Source: JAYZVT01 sp050248375
GTDB lineage: Bacteria > Pseudomonadota > Alphaproteobacteria > Rhizobiales > Methyloligellaceae
NCBI GenBank assembly: GCA_050248375.1
Contig: JBFWSL010000065.1
Span: forward strand, 1 to 14,034
Reading direction: 5' to 3'
DNA length: 14,034 bases
Below, piece by piece: positions 1-6,756 of the stretch; position 1 is the first letter of the stretch; the number at the start of each line of letters is the position of its first letter. The notes under the pieces are model-generated. The model was not told the origin of the DNA and ran no database searches. It saw only the letters and a program-made list of their open reading frames with translations. Made by a program: the position numbers and the translations under genes.

Positions 1-206
1 CCCTGAGGCCCTGAATGCGGGATGGAAGCGGCCGGAATGGCTTTCCGGTCTGTCTCTGGTGGATTCGCCTTACACCCGGGTTGGGGGTGCGCACAAGTTC
101 GCGCAGCCGGTCATCTCGTCGCGGCGGGGCCGTAGGCGAAAGGGACGGCATGGCGCCATGCCGTCCCTTCTTTCGCGAGGCGCGGGAGGCGCGGGGCCCC
201 CGGCAC
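1..206. other. Gene-free left edge with two hairpins
   Basis: I see no convincing gene here. One plus-strand frame stays open through the stretch, but its translation has no recognisable motif and no plausible start, so it may be chance openness in GC-rich DNA. Two inverted repeats are visible: a 6-bp stem with a 5-base loop at 32-48 (CCGGAA / TTCCGG), and a perfect 30-base palindrome at 140-169, listed separately. The stretch could be the 3' flank of a gene lying left of the window, but nothing proves this. Confidence 0.5.
140..169. terminator. Perfect palindrome, possible bidirectional terminator
   Basis: Two 15-base arms mirror each other without mismatch (AAGGGACGGCATGGC and its reverse complement). 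The plus side is followed by a pyrimidine run, TTCTTTC. The feature lies 38 bases past the stop codon of the small minus-strand gene, where a terminator would be expected. The hairpin would be very stable, but the U-tract is short in both directions, so it could equally be a transcript-end processing or stabilising structure. Confidence 0.45.
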
Positions 207-449
207 TTACTGGATGCCGAGAATCTGCTTGGCCTCGCCGAGCGTCTTCACGGAGCCGGCATGGTCGCCGGCCTTGTGCTGCTCCTCGCCCTTGGTGCGG
301 AGCTCGGTGACCTTGGCCTTGTCGGTGTCGCTGAGCTGTGCGGTCTTCATGGCCTCGTCGATGGCGGCCATGTCCTGGGGGCAGTGGAAAGCGAAGGCCG
401 GGCTCGACAGGAGTACGGCCGCCACGGCCGCGATCAGTCCCTTGCGCAT
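207..449 (-). CDS. Small secreted protein of unknown function
   Basis: An 80-residue protein with a clear Sec signal peptide: MRKG, a hydrophobic core at about residues 5-17, and a probable cut after AFA at residue 20. The mature part of about 60 residues is charged and helical. It begins FHCPQDMAAIDEAM and has one Cys, so no intramolecular disulfide is possible. The start at 449 is chosen over the ATG at 473 because a strong ribosome site, AAAGGAGG, lies 5-6 bases upstream and the signal peptide starts exactly there. I recall similar short His-Cys-Pro-containing periplasmic proteins in alphaproteobacteria without an assigned role, and no function can be given. It stands alone and is divergent from the PhzF gene. 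Confidence 0.8.
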   Translation of the reverse strand: MRKGLIAAVAAVLLSSPAFAFHCPQDMAAIDEAMKTAQLSDTDKAKVTELRTKGEEQHKAGDHAGSVKTLGEAKQILGIQ

Positions 450-490
450 GGTGTTTCCTCCTTTGCGGGGCAATTCCCTTGGGGACGGGC

Positions 491-496
491 AGTATA
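491..496 (-). promoter_or_regulatory. Possible -10 box for the small secreted protein
   Basis: On the minus strand the sequence reads TATACT, 5 of 6 to the sigma-70 -10 consensus. It would start transcription about 35 bases before the ATG at 449. It overlaps a 10-base palindrome ATAGCGCTAT (494-503) that could be an operator. No good -35 box is seen at 16-18 bases, so confidence is low. Confidence 0.3.
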
Positions 497-620
497 GCGC
501 TATTTACCGCGTTTGCGGCCCCCTTGACCTATGTGCCGAATCTGGCGGAATTCCGGTTCCGCGGCCAGCCCCGCCCCCATAGACTGCCGGTCCCTTGCGC
601 GAACGGTCAGAGGTTTGCCG

Positions 621-1532
621 ATGCAGCGGCGCTATCATGTCCTGGACGTCTTCACCGGCACCGTCCTCGAAGGCAACCCGCTGGCGGTGGTGCTGGATAC
701 AGAGGGGCTGGATACGGCGCGCATGCAGGCCATCGCGGCCGAATTCAACCTGTCGGAAACCGTTTTCGTGATGCCGCCGGAGAACCCGGCTCACACGGCC
801 CGCATCCGCATCTTCACGCCCGCGAACGAACTGCCCTTCGCGGGGCACCCGACGGTGGGCACTGCGGTCCTGCTGGCCATGCAGCGCAACAACGGCGGGA
901 GCGGAGCGGAAGACGCCATCGTCGTTCTGGAGGAAAATGTCGGCCCGGTGCGCTGCGGCGTCAGGCTGAAGCCGGGCAGGGCGCCATTCGCGGAGTTCGA
1001 TGCGCCGCGGCTGCCGGAAGCGGCGGGCGAGCCCGCGCCGGTGGACCGGCTGGCGGCGGCGCTGTGCCTGGCGCCCAACGAGATCGGATTCGAAAATCAC
1101 AAGCCGACGCGGTTCACCGCCGGCGCTCCCTATACCTTCGTGCCGGTGCGCAACCTGTCGGTGATGGCGCGCGCGGACGTGGCGCGACAGTACTGGCAGG
1201 AAGCCTTCGGCCAGGATGCCCATGCCGCCGCCTATCTGTATTGCCGCGAGACGGCGAGCTCCAGCGCGGCCTTCCACGCCCGCATGTTCGCGCCTCTGGT
1301 CATCGCCAGGGAGGACCCGGCGACCGGCTCCGCGGTGGCGGCCTTCGCCGGCGTGGCGGCGCGCTTCGACACGCCACCGGACGGGCTCAACACATGGCTC
1401 ATCGAACAGGGGTTCGAGATGGGCCGGCCGAGCCTGATCACCCTGGAGGCCGATACCAAGGGCGGCAAGCTGAAGGCCATCCGTATCGGCGGGCACGCGG
1501 TCCCGGTGATGAGCGGAAATCTCGACGCCTGA
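621..1532 (+). CDS. PhzF-family isomerase/epimerase
   Basis: A 303-residue protein of typical PhzF length, with the diaminopimelate-epimerase-like double-lobed fold. Seen: an N-terminal YHVLDVFTGTVLEGNPLAVV, the family's catalytic Glu in FNLSETVFV (about residue 46), the GHPTVGTA loop (75-82), and EDPATGSAVAAF (231-242), which closes the active site between the lobes. Family members catalyse acid-base hydrogen shifts. PhzF itself isomerises DHHA in phenazine synthesis, but no other phenazine gene is visible, so the substrate here is unknown. The start at 621 is chosen over upstream ATG 531 because the family N-terminus begins there and a GAGG lies 7 bases before it. It appears monocistronic and is probably cytoplasmic. 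Confidence 0.93.
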   Translation: MQRRYHVLDVFTGTVLEGNPLAVVLDTEGLDTARMQAIAAEFNLSETVFVMPPENPAHTARIRIFTPANELPFAGHPTVGTAVLLAMQRNNGGSGAEDAIVVLEENVGPVRCGVRLKPGRAPFAEFDAPRLPEAAGEPAPVDRLAAALCLAPNEIGFENHKPTRFTAGAPYTFVPVRNLSVMARADVARQYWQEAFGQDAHAAAYLYCRETASSSAAFHARMFAPLVIAREDPATGSAVAAFAGVAARFDTPPDGLNTWLIEQGFEMGRPSLITLEADTKGGKLKAIRIGGHAVPVMSGNLDA

Positions 1533-1679
1533 AGCGGGCTGCGCTCCGATCCCATGGTCCGGGGCACGGGCCCGATTCTGAAGGCTTGCGTCCGGCACCG
1601 GGCCGCATTAGATTTCTCGTGTGCCTGCAAGCGGTTGACGCTCTGTAAAGGAATGGGCACGAGAATCGACAGCCGGACG

Positions 1680-1814
1680 ATGAAACGCGCGACTCACAAG
1701 CCCCGGGTCACTACGGCCGATATGGACCGCCAGCGGCGGATCCTGTGGCTTGCGCTGGCCTTCGCGCTGACCGGCGGCCTGCTCGGCCAGCTCCTGCTCC
1801 TTACCAGCCCCTAG
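1680..1814 (+). CDS. Possible short single-span membrane peptide
   Basis: A 44-residue open frame. It has a basic N-terminal half (MKRATHKPRV, then MDRQRRI) followed by one hydrophobic helix at about residues 22-42, rich in Leu/Ala/Gly, ending LLLLTSP. The charge pattern predicts a cytoplasmic N-terminus. An in-frame ATG at 1653 would give 53 residues. Neither start has a good ribosome site. It lies between phzF and leuA and is not recognisably a leader peptide: it has no run of Leu codons beyond the membrane helix and no attenuator hairpin behind it. The balanced charge-hydrophobic layout is the main argument that it is real. Confidence 0.45.
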   Translation: MKRATHKPRVTTADMDRQRRILWLALAFALTGGLLGQLLLLTSP

Positions 1815-1936
1815 GCATCGGCGGTCCTGCTCACACGCGGGACGGGCGCTTAGGGGACTTCAGCCACGAAAACCGAACACGCTGAACAGCCGCCCGTCCG
1901 TGATAGACTGGCGCAGGAATGAAAAGGACCAGAGAG

Positions 1937-3523
1937 ATGACCACTTCCCGGAAATCCGGCGAGAAGAGCGGCAAGACGCGCTCGGACGACCGCGTATTTA
2001 TCTTCGATACCACGCTGCGCGACGGCGAGCAGTCGCCGGGCGCCTCCATGACCCATGAGGAGAAGCTCCAGGTCGCCGAGGTGCTGGACGAGATGGGCGT
2101 CGATATCATCGAGGCCGGCTTTCCCATCGCTTCCAACGGCGACTTCCAGGCCGTGAGCGAGATCAGCAAGATCGTCAGGAACGCGGTGGTATGCGGGCTG
2201 TCGCGCGCCGGCTTCAAGGACATCGACCGGGCCGGAGAAGCGCTGAAGCAGGCGAAGCGTCCGCGCATCCACACCTTCATCTCCACCAGCCCGGTGCACA
2301 TGAAGTACAAGCTGCAGATGGAGCCCGAGGCGGTGCTGGAGGCGGTGACGAAGAGCGTGCAGCGCGCGCGCCAGTACACCGACAATGTTGAATGGTCGGC
2401 GGAGGACGCCACGCGCACCGAGCACGATTTCCTGTGCCGCTGCGTGGAGGCCGCGATCAAGGCCGGCGCCACCACCATCAACATTCCCGACACGGTCGGC
2501 TACACGGTGCCGGACGAGTATTACGCGCTCATCGCCATGCTGCGCGAAAAGGTGCCGGGCGCCGACGGCGTCATCTTCTCCACCCATTGCCACAACGACC
2601 TGGGCATGGCGGTGGCCAACTCCCTGGCCGGCGTCAGGGCAGGGGCCCGGCAGGTGGAATGCACCATCAACGGCATCGGCGAACGGGCCGGCAACGCGGC
2701 GCTGGAAGAGATCGTCATGGCGATCAACACGCGCGGCGACGCCTTGCCCTACACGACCGGCATCGACGCGACCATGATCACCCGCGCCTCCAAGCTGGTG
2801 TCGGCCGTCACCGCCTTCCCGGTGCAGTACAACAAGGCCATCGTGGGCAAGAACGCCTTCGCCCATGAGTCCGGCATCCACCAGGACGGCATGCTGAAGC
2901 ACACCCAGACCTACGAGATCATGACGCCGGAGAGCGTCGGCCTGAAGGAATCCTCGCTGATCATGGGCAAGCATTCCGGCCGCCATGCCTTCCGCACCAA
3001 GCTGAAGGAACTGGGCTACGAGCTGGGCGAGAACGCTTTCGAGGACGCCTTCGTGCGCTTCAAGGATCTGGCCGACCGCAAGAAGCATGTGTTCGACGAG
3101 GACATCGAGGCGCTGGTGGACAACGAGGTGGCGACCGCGAGCGACCGCATCAAGGTGGTGGCATTGACGGTCATCGCGGGAACCGGCGGTCCGCAGAAGG
3201 CGACCATCACGCTGGAGGTGGACGGCAAGCACCAGACCCGCGAGGCGACCGGGGACGGCCCCGTGGACGCCACCTTCAACGCCATCAAGGCCATCGTGCC
3301 GCATGAGGCGCGGCTGCCGCTCTACCAGGTGCATGCCGTCACCGAGGGCACCGATGCCCAGGCCGAGGTCAGCGTGCGGCTGGAGGAGAACGGCAAAACC
3401 GTCACCGGCCGCGGCGCCGACACCGACACCATGGTGGCGTCGGCGCGGGCCTATGTCAGCGCCCTGAACAAGCTGATGACCAAGCGCGAGAAGACGGCGC
3501 CGGAGAAGATGATGGCGTCGTAA
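1937..3523 (+). CDS. leuA: 2-isopropylmalate synthase
   Basis: A 528-residue enzyme that condenses acetyl-CoA with 2-oxoisovalerate, the first committed step of leucine synthesis, in the cytoplasm. Seen: the DRE-TIM signature FDTTLRDGEQSPG (residues 23-35), the divalent-metal ligands HCHND (217-221), then the NGIGERAGNAALEE segment. Next comes HESGIHQDGMLKH in the linker region. The C-terminal LeuA dimer domain (about 390-520) would carry leucine feedback inhibition. Length fits bacterial LeuA type 1. The ATG at 1937 is preferred because AAAAGGA lies 8 bases before it. An ATG at 1919 would add six residues but has poor spacing. A strong terminator follows directly. No leucine attenuator is visible upstream. 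Confidence 0.97.
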   Translation: MTTSRKSGEKSGKTRSDDRVFIFDTTLRDGEQSPGASMTHEEKLQVAEVLDEMGVDIIEAGFPIASNGDFQAVSEISKIVRNAVVCGLSRAGFKDIDRAGEALKQAKRPRIHTFISTSPVHMKYKLQMEPEAVLEAVTKSVQRARQYTDNVEWSAEDATRTEHDFLCRCVEAAIKAGATTINIPDTVGYTVPDEYYALIAMLREKVPGADGVIFSTHCHNDLGMAVANSLAGVRAGARQVECTINGIGERAGNAALEEIVMAINTRGDALPYTTGIDATMITRASKLVSAVTAFPVQYNKAIVGKNAFAHESGIHQDGMLKHTQTYEIMTPESVGLKESSLIMGKHSGRHAFRTKLKELGYELGENAFEDAFVRFKDLADRKKHVFDEDIEALVDNEVATASDRIKVVALTVIAGTGGPQKATITLEVDGKHQTREATGDGPVDATFNAIKAIVPHEARLPLYQVHAVTEGTDAQAEVSVRLEENGKTVTGRGADTDTMVASARAYVSALNKLMTKREKTAPEKMMAS

Positions 3524-3546
3524 CGCCGGTCATTGCGCATGACAAG

Positions 3547-3578
3547 AAGGCCGGAGCGTTTCCGCTCCGGCCTTTTTC
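3547..3578 (+). terminator. Intrinsic terminator of leuA
   Basis: A 10-bp perfect GC stem (GGCCGGAGCG, 3549-3558, paired with 3563-3572), a TTTC loop and a TTTTTC run form a textbook Rho-independent terminator 25 bases after the leuA stop. On the minus strand the stem is followed by TTCTTGTC, so it may also serve the convergent gene that ends at 3609. Confidence 0.92.
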
Positions 3579-3608
3579 ATTGCCAGGCTGCGCGGCTCAG
3601 TTGTGCCT

Positions 3609-5264
3609 TCAGTTGTGCCTGGGGCCGCCTCCGCCCGGCGGCGGACCGCCACGGCCACCGCCGCCGCCGCCTTCCGCGCGCGGACCGGGGCCGCCTCCAC
3701 CGGGAGGGCCACCGGCGCCCGGGGGCGGTCCGGCAGGAGCCTCGGCCTGGGGCGGCGCGGCGGGCGGGCCTGCGGGCGCCTGCTGCGGTCCGGGGGCTGC
3801 CTGCGGGCCTCCTCTCGGGCCGGCCTGGGGACCAGGTCGACCCTGCGGGGGACCCGAGCGGCCCTCGCGCTGTGGCGCCGGGGGCGCGGCCTGTCCCTGC
3901 GGCCGGGGAGGCTGGGGGGCGGCAGCCTCAGGAGGCTTCGGCGCTTCGGGCCGGGCAGGGGCTTCCGCCTGCGGCGGCCTGGGCGGCCGCGGGCGCTGCG
4001 GCTCGGCCTGTCTGGGTTCGGCCGGTCTGGCCCCGGGCTGCCCGGGGGCTTCCGCCTGAGGCGGCCTCGGCGGCTGCGGGGTTTTCGGTTCGGCCTGTTT
4101 GCTCTCGGGCTGCCTGGGCCTGGCCTGACTGGGTTCGGCCTGACTGGGTTCAGCCTGTCCGGGTTCGGCCTGCTTGCCGTCGGGGGCGGCGGGCTTTTCG
4201 GCCTGGCCTTCCGGCCTGGCCTGGGGAGCCTTGTCCCCGGCCGCCGCCTTGCCCTCGGGCTCGGGTTTTCCCTTTGCCTCGGCGCCGGCCTTCGGCCTGC
4301 CGTCCGCGTCGACCTGGTCGGTGGGCGCGGTCTGCCTGGGCAGTTCGGCCGCGCTCGGCGGCGCGTCCTCGGGCCGTTTGCCCTTGGTTGCGGTTTCCTT
4401 CAGCTTCGGCTTGGACTTCACCTCTTCCGGCCGGGTGGCAACCCTCTTGGGCTTCTCCTCGGTCCTGGCCTGGGAAACCTCCGCCTGGAAGGCGGCGATG
4501 GCGCGGTCCTTGCCCTTGCCTTTTCTCTGTCCCGCCTTGTCGGGCGCATCGACCGACGTCACCTTGTAGACGTCGATATCGGTCTTCACGAACTGGCGCA
4601 CCCGGTTCCGGTCGAGGAACGGGTTGTAGGCGCGGCCGTCGCGGTATCTGACGTGGTGGCGGTCGCGCGACTTGCCGAGGAAGATGTTGATCTCGACGAC
4701 GGGCGCCACATAGCGGGCGAGGTCCACGGCCACGAAGCGGCGCTCGGGCACGAACACCCAGGCTTCCACCACGGCCGGCTCATAGTAGTCGGGCGTGCCG
4801 TAGACATAGCCTGCATCATGGGGGCCGATTGGCGCCCAGCCGACATAGCCGCCGCCGCTGCGCCACGACACCCACGCGGGGGCCCAGACATTGCCCGGCA
4901 CCCAGGCCCAGCCATAGACCGGATCATAGAACCAGCGGCCATAGTGGTAGGTCGCCCAGGCGAAAGGCTCCTCGGAGACCCAGTACCAGCCGTATTCGTC
5001 GGTGTAGACCCAGTGGCCACGCGTATAGGGGCGCCAGCCGGCATTCACCGCGGGGACGAATACGTAGCCATAGCGTGAATGATTGACCCAGGAGCCGTGC
5101 GGGCTCAGGCGGTCGAAGAAGAAGCTGATCTGGACGTTCGCCGCCTCGGCGGCGGAGATGATGCGTGGACCGTTTCCGGTCCAGCTATTGGTCGCCACGC
5201 CGGCGAGGGCGAACGCCGCGGCGCCCGCGAGCAGCGACGTCGCGATCTTCGATGTGATGCGCAT
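3609..5264 (-). CDS. Secreted DUF6600-type protein with long Pro-rich tail
   Basis: A 551-residue protein, probably periplasmic or envelope-associated. A signal-like N-terminus (MRITSK, hydrophobic residues 8-24; cleavage possibly near SAAEAA, 38-42) is followed by a Trp/Tyr/Gly-rich domain at about 49-150. That domain repeats phrases such as GWRPYTRGHWVYTDEYGWYW and YGRWFYDPVYGWAWVPG, typical of DUF6600. No enzyme motif is seen. Residues 240-300 are lysine-rich. From about 300 to the end the protein is low-complexity Pro/Ala/Gln/Glu/Gly, with QAEP(S/G) pentads, two copies of PPRPPQAEAP, and a PG-rich end. Such a tail is expected to be disordered and could span peptidoglycan. The ATG at 5264 follows GGGAGGA at 7 bases. 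A stress-type promoter lies upstream, and mreB is divergent. The tail length may vary between strains. Confidence 0.85.
   Translation of the reverse strand: MRITSKIATSLLAGAAAFALAGVATNSWTGNGPRIISAAEAANVQISFFFDRLSPHGSWVNHSRYGYVFVPAVNAGWRPYTRGHWVYTDEYGWYWVSEEPFAWATYHYGRWFYDPVYGWAWVPGNVWAPAWVSWRSGGGYVGWAPIGPHDAGYVYGTPDYYEPAVVEAWVFVPERRFVAVDLARYVAPVVEINIFLGKSRDRHHVRYRDGRAYNPFLDRNRVRQFVKTDIDVYKVTSVDAPDKAGQRKGKGKDRAIAAFQAEVSQARTEEKPKRVATRPEEVKSKPKLKETATKGKRPEDAPPSAAELPRQTAPTDQVDADGRPKAGAEAKGKPEPEGKAAAGDKAPQARPEGQAEKPAAPDGKQAEPGQAEPSQAEPSQARPRQPESKQAEPKTPQPPRPPQAEAPGQPGARPAEPRQAEPQRPRPPRPPQAEAPARPEAPKPPEAAAPQPPRPQGQAAPPAPQREGRSGPPQGRPGPQAGPRGGPQAAPGPQQAPAGPPAAPPQAEAPAGPPPGAGGPPGGGGPGPRAEGGGGGGRGGPPPGGGGPRHN
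3958..4080. repeat. Direct 36-base repeat inside the Pro-rich tail
   Basis: Copies at 3958-3993 and 4045-4080 match at 33 of 36 positions. Both begin GGGGCTTCCGCCTG and encode PPRPPQAEAP on the minus strand. They are 87 bases apart start to start, a multiple of three, so gain or loss of a unit keeps the frame. Confidence 0.85.
4124..4172. repeat. Short tandem 15-base repeats encoding QAEPS/G
   Basis: About three imperfect 15-base units, the clearest being GACTGGGTTCGGCCT, GACTGGGTTCAGCCT and GTCCGGGTTCGGCCT. On the minus strand they encode QAEPG, QAEPS and QAEPS pentads in the tail of the DUF6600-type protein. Slippage here would change tail length without a frameshift. Confidence 0.8.
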
Positions 5265-5322
5265 GGGAACATCCTCCCTGTTTATAGAGCCGGATACTCC
5301 CCTGCCGGCATGATGAGTGCTC

Positions 5323-5347
5323 AACGTGCGCGAAATGAAAATGTTCC
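5323..5347 (-). promoter_or_regulatory. EcfG-type general stress promoter
   Basis: On the minus strand the sequence reads GGAAC, exactly 16 bases, then CGTT. This matches the alphaproteobacterial sigma-EcfG consensus GGAAC-N16/17-CGTT. The box is 58 bases before the ATG at 5264, giving a 5' leader of about 50 bases ending in GGGAGGA. Nine fixed bases at the right spacing, orientation and place make chance less likely, but no start-site mapping is available. Confidence 0.6.
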
Positions 5348-5413
5348 GCGCCGGTGCGTGCGCCGGAGCGCATGCGGCCCTGCCGGCACGGAACAAGGTC
5401 ATTTCCGTCCGGC

Positions 5414-5483
5414 GGTTTGATCGCGTGCGCTCAGGCATTGTGTGAGCGGCGCACACGCGTTAACCGCCCGCGCGCGATCAACC
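5414..5483. repeat. Nested inverted repeats in the divergent region before mreB
   Basis: Outer arms GGTTTGATCGCG (5414-5425) and CGCGATCAACC (5473-5483) pair with one base bulged. Inside lie GCGTGCGCTCA (5423-5433) and TGAGCGGCGCACACGC (5443-5458), pairing with bulges. The rest of the gene-free stretch 5265-5661 holds the stress promoter, a weak TTGCGG-17-CATGAT box pair (5521-5549) that could serve mreB, and no gene. The repeats could be a regulator site or a fold in the mreB leader. Confidence 0.5.
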
Positions 5484-5661
5484 TTAACGGCCGAACGGAG
5501 ACGCGCGATGCGCGGCGCGATTGCGGCGCGTAAGGAAATGGCTCATGATGAATCCGTGCCTGAGTGGGGACGGGGCGGATGGTGTGCGGGAAAGCATGCC
5601 AGGCACCGGCCGTGTCCACAGTGAAGTTGCGGCGTAGCGTAGAGGGAGAGGCGTCGGGCAC

Positions 5662-6702
5662 ATGTTCTCTGGTCTTGTTGGCGTTATTTCCAACGACATG
5701 GCCATCGATCTCGGGACGGCCAATACACTGGTCTACGTTCCGGGGCGGGGTGTCGTTCTGGATGAACCCTCGGTCGTGGCGATCTCGCACGGACCCAAGG
5801 GCCGCAAGGTCCTCGCCGTTGGCCGCGAGGCCAAGGCGATGCTGGGCCGCACGCCGGAAAATATCGAGACGATCCAGCCGATGCGCGACGGCGTGATCGC
5901 CGATTTCGCCGCCGCGGAGGAGATGATCAAGTATTTCATCCGCCGCGCGCACACCCGCAGCACCCTGGCCAGTCCGAGGATCATGGTCTGCGAGCCTTCC
6001 AGCGCCACGCCGGTGGAGCGGCGCGCGGTGCAGGAGGCGGCGCTCGCGGCAGGCGCGCGCAAGATCTACCTGATCGAGGAGCCGGTCGCCGCGGCGCTTG
6101 GCGCCGGTCTCAAGCTTTCCGATCCCCGCGGGTCGATGGTGGTGGACATCGGCGGCGGCACCACCGACATCGCCATCGTCTCGCTTGGCGGCGTGCTCTA
6201 TTCCAGATCGGTCCGCGCGGCGGGAAACGCCATGGACGACGCGATCATTTCCTACATCCGGACCAGGCATAACATGCTGATCGGTCCGGCCAGCGCGGAG
6301 GCTATCAAGCTACAGGCGGGAACCGCCATCGCCAAGGCCAACGGCACCGCGGTGGAGGTCCACATCAAGGGCCGCGACCTGAAACGCGGCATGCCCAACG
6401 AGATCAAGCTGGAGCAGGCGAATATCGCCGAGGCGCTGGAGCCGCCGCTGCGCATGATCGCGGAGGGCGTCAGGGTGGCTCTCGAGCAGATACCGCCGGA
6501 ACTGGGAGCCGATATCTACGAGGACGGCATCCTGCTCACCGGCGGCGGCGCCCTGCTGCAGAAGATCGACGTGCTTCTCGCGCGGCAGACGGGTGTCAGG
6601 TTCCGCATCGCGGAGGATCCGCTCAGATGCGTTGCCTACGGCACCGGCATGGCGCTGGAGAAGGCGGAGGAGATGGAAGACCTTCTGGCGGTGGTCCAGT
6701 AA
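5662..6702 (+). CDS. mreB: Rod shape-determining actin homologue MreB
   Basis: A 346-residue bacterial actin that forms membrane-bound filaments and orients the wall-elongation machinery. Seen: phosphate-1 motif AIDLGTANTLVYV (residues 14-26), EEPVAAALGAG (139-149), phosphate-2 motif VVDIGGGTTDIAIVSLGG (160-177), and the adenosine-site segment ILLTGGGALL near residue 290. The N-terminal MFSGLVGVISND could be the short amphipathic membrane anchor. Length is normal. The ATG at 5662 has GGGAGAGG upstream (5645-5652) at about 9 bases. It is the first gene of the elongasome operon, with 54 bases to mreC. Confidence 0.97.
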   Translation: MFSGLVGVISNDMAIDLGTANTLVYVPGRGVVLDEPSVVAISHGPKGRKVLAVGREAKAMLGRTPENIETIQPMRDGVIADFAAAEEMIKYFIRRAHTRSTLASPRIMVCEPSSATPVERRAVQEAALAAGARKIYLIEEPVAAALGAGLKLSDPRGSMVVDIGGGTTDIAIVSLGGVLYSRSVRAAGNAMDDAIISYIRTRHNMLIGPASAEAIKLQAGTAIAKANGTAVEVHIKGRDLKRGMPNEIKLEQANIAEALEPPLRMIAEGVRVALEQIPPELGADIYEDGILLTGGGALLQKIDVLLARQTGVRFRIAEDPLRCVAYGTGMALEKAEEMEDLLAVVQ

Positions 6703-6720
6703 GCGGGCTGTTTGGCGAAG

Positions 6721-6736
6721 CCGGGGCATGCCCCGG
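6721..6736. repeat. 16-base palindrome between mreB and mreC
   Basis: CCGGGGCATGCCCCGG is a perfect palindrome 19 bases after the mreB stop. It can form a GC-rich hairpin in the transcript. mreB is usually needed in excess over mreC, so a partial terminator or an RNase-blocking stem would make sense, but no U-run follows. Confidence 0.55.
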
Positions 6737-6756
6737 GATGGTGTCTGGTTGATCCG

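Noticed and set aside
524..552. TTGACC-17-GGAATT as a promoter of the PhzF gene
   Set aside because: The -35 box is good but the -10 box matches poorly, so I do not list it as a feature.
504..1598. Long minus-strand open frame opposite the PhzF gene (364 residues)
   Set aside because: Composition is Arg/His/Ala-rich nonsense typical of the antisense of GC-rich coding DNA. The plus strand encodes a full PhzF protein.
3958..4172. CRISPR-like repeat array
   Set aside because: The repeats are few, imperfect, in frame and inside a coding region, with no uniform spacers.
3603..5078. Plus-strand open frame of 491 residues opposite the DUF6600-type gene
   Set aside because: It is the mirror of the repetitive Pro-rich tail. 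Gly/Leu/Arg repetition with no signal, domain or ribosome site; the minus strand has a signal peptide and a known domain.
5390..5417. Second GGAAC box, on the plus strand toward mreB
   Set aside because: The nearest partner is CGGTT at 18 bases, which fits neither the spacing nor the sequence of an EcfG -10 element.
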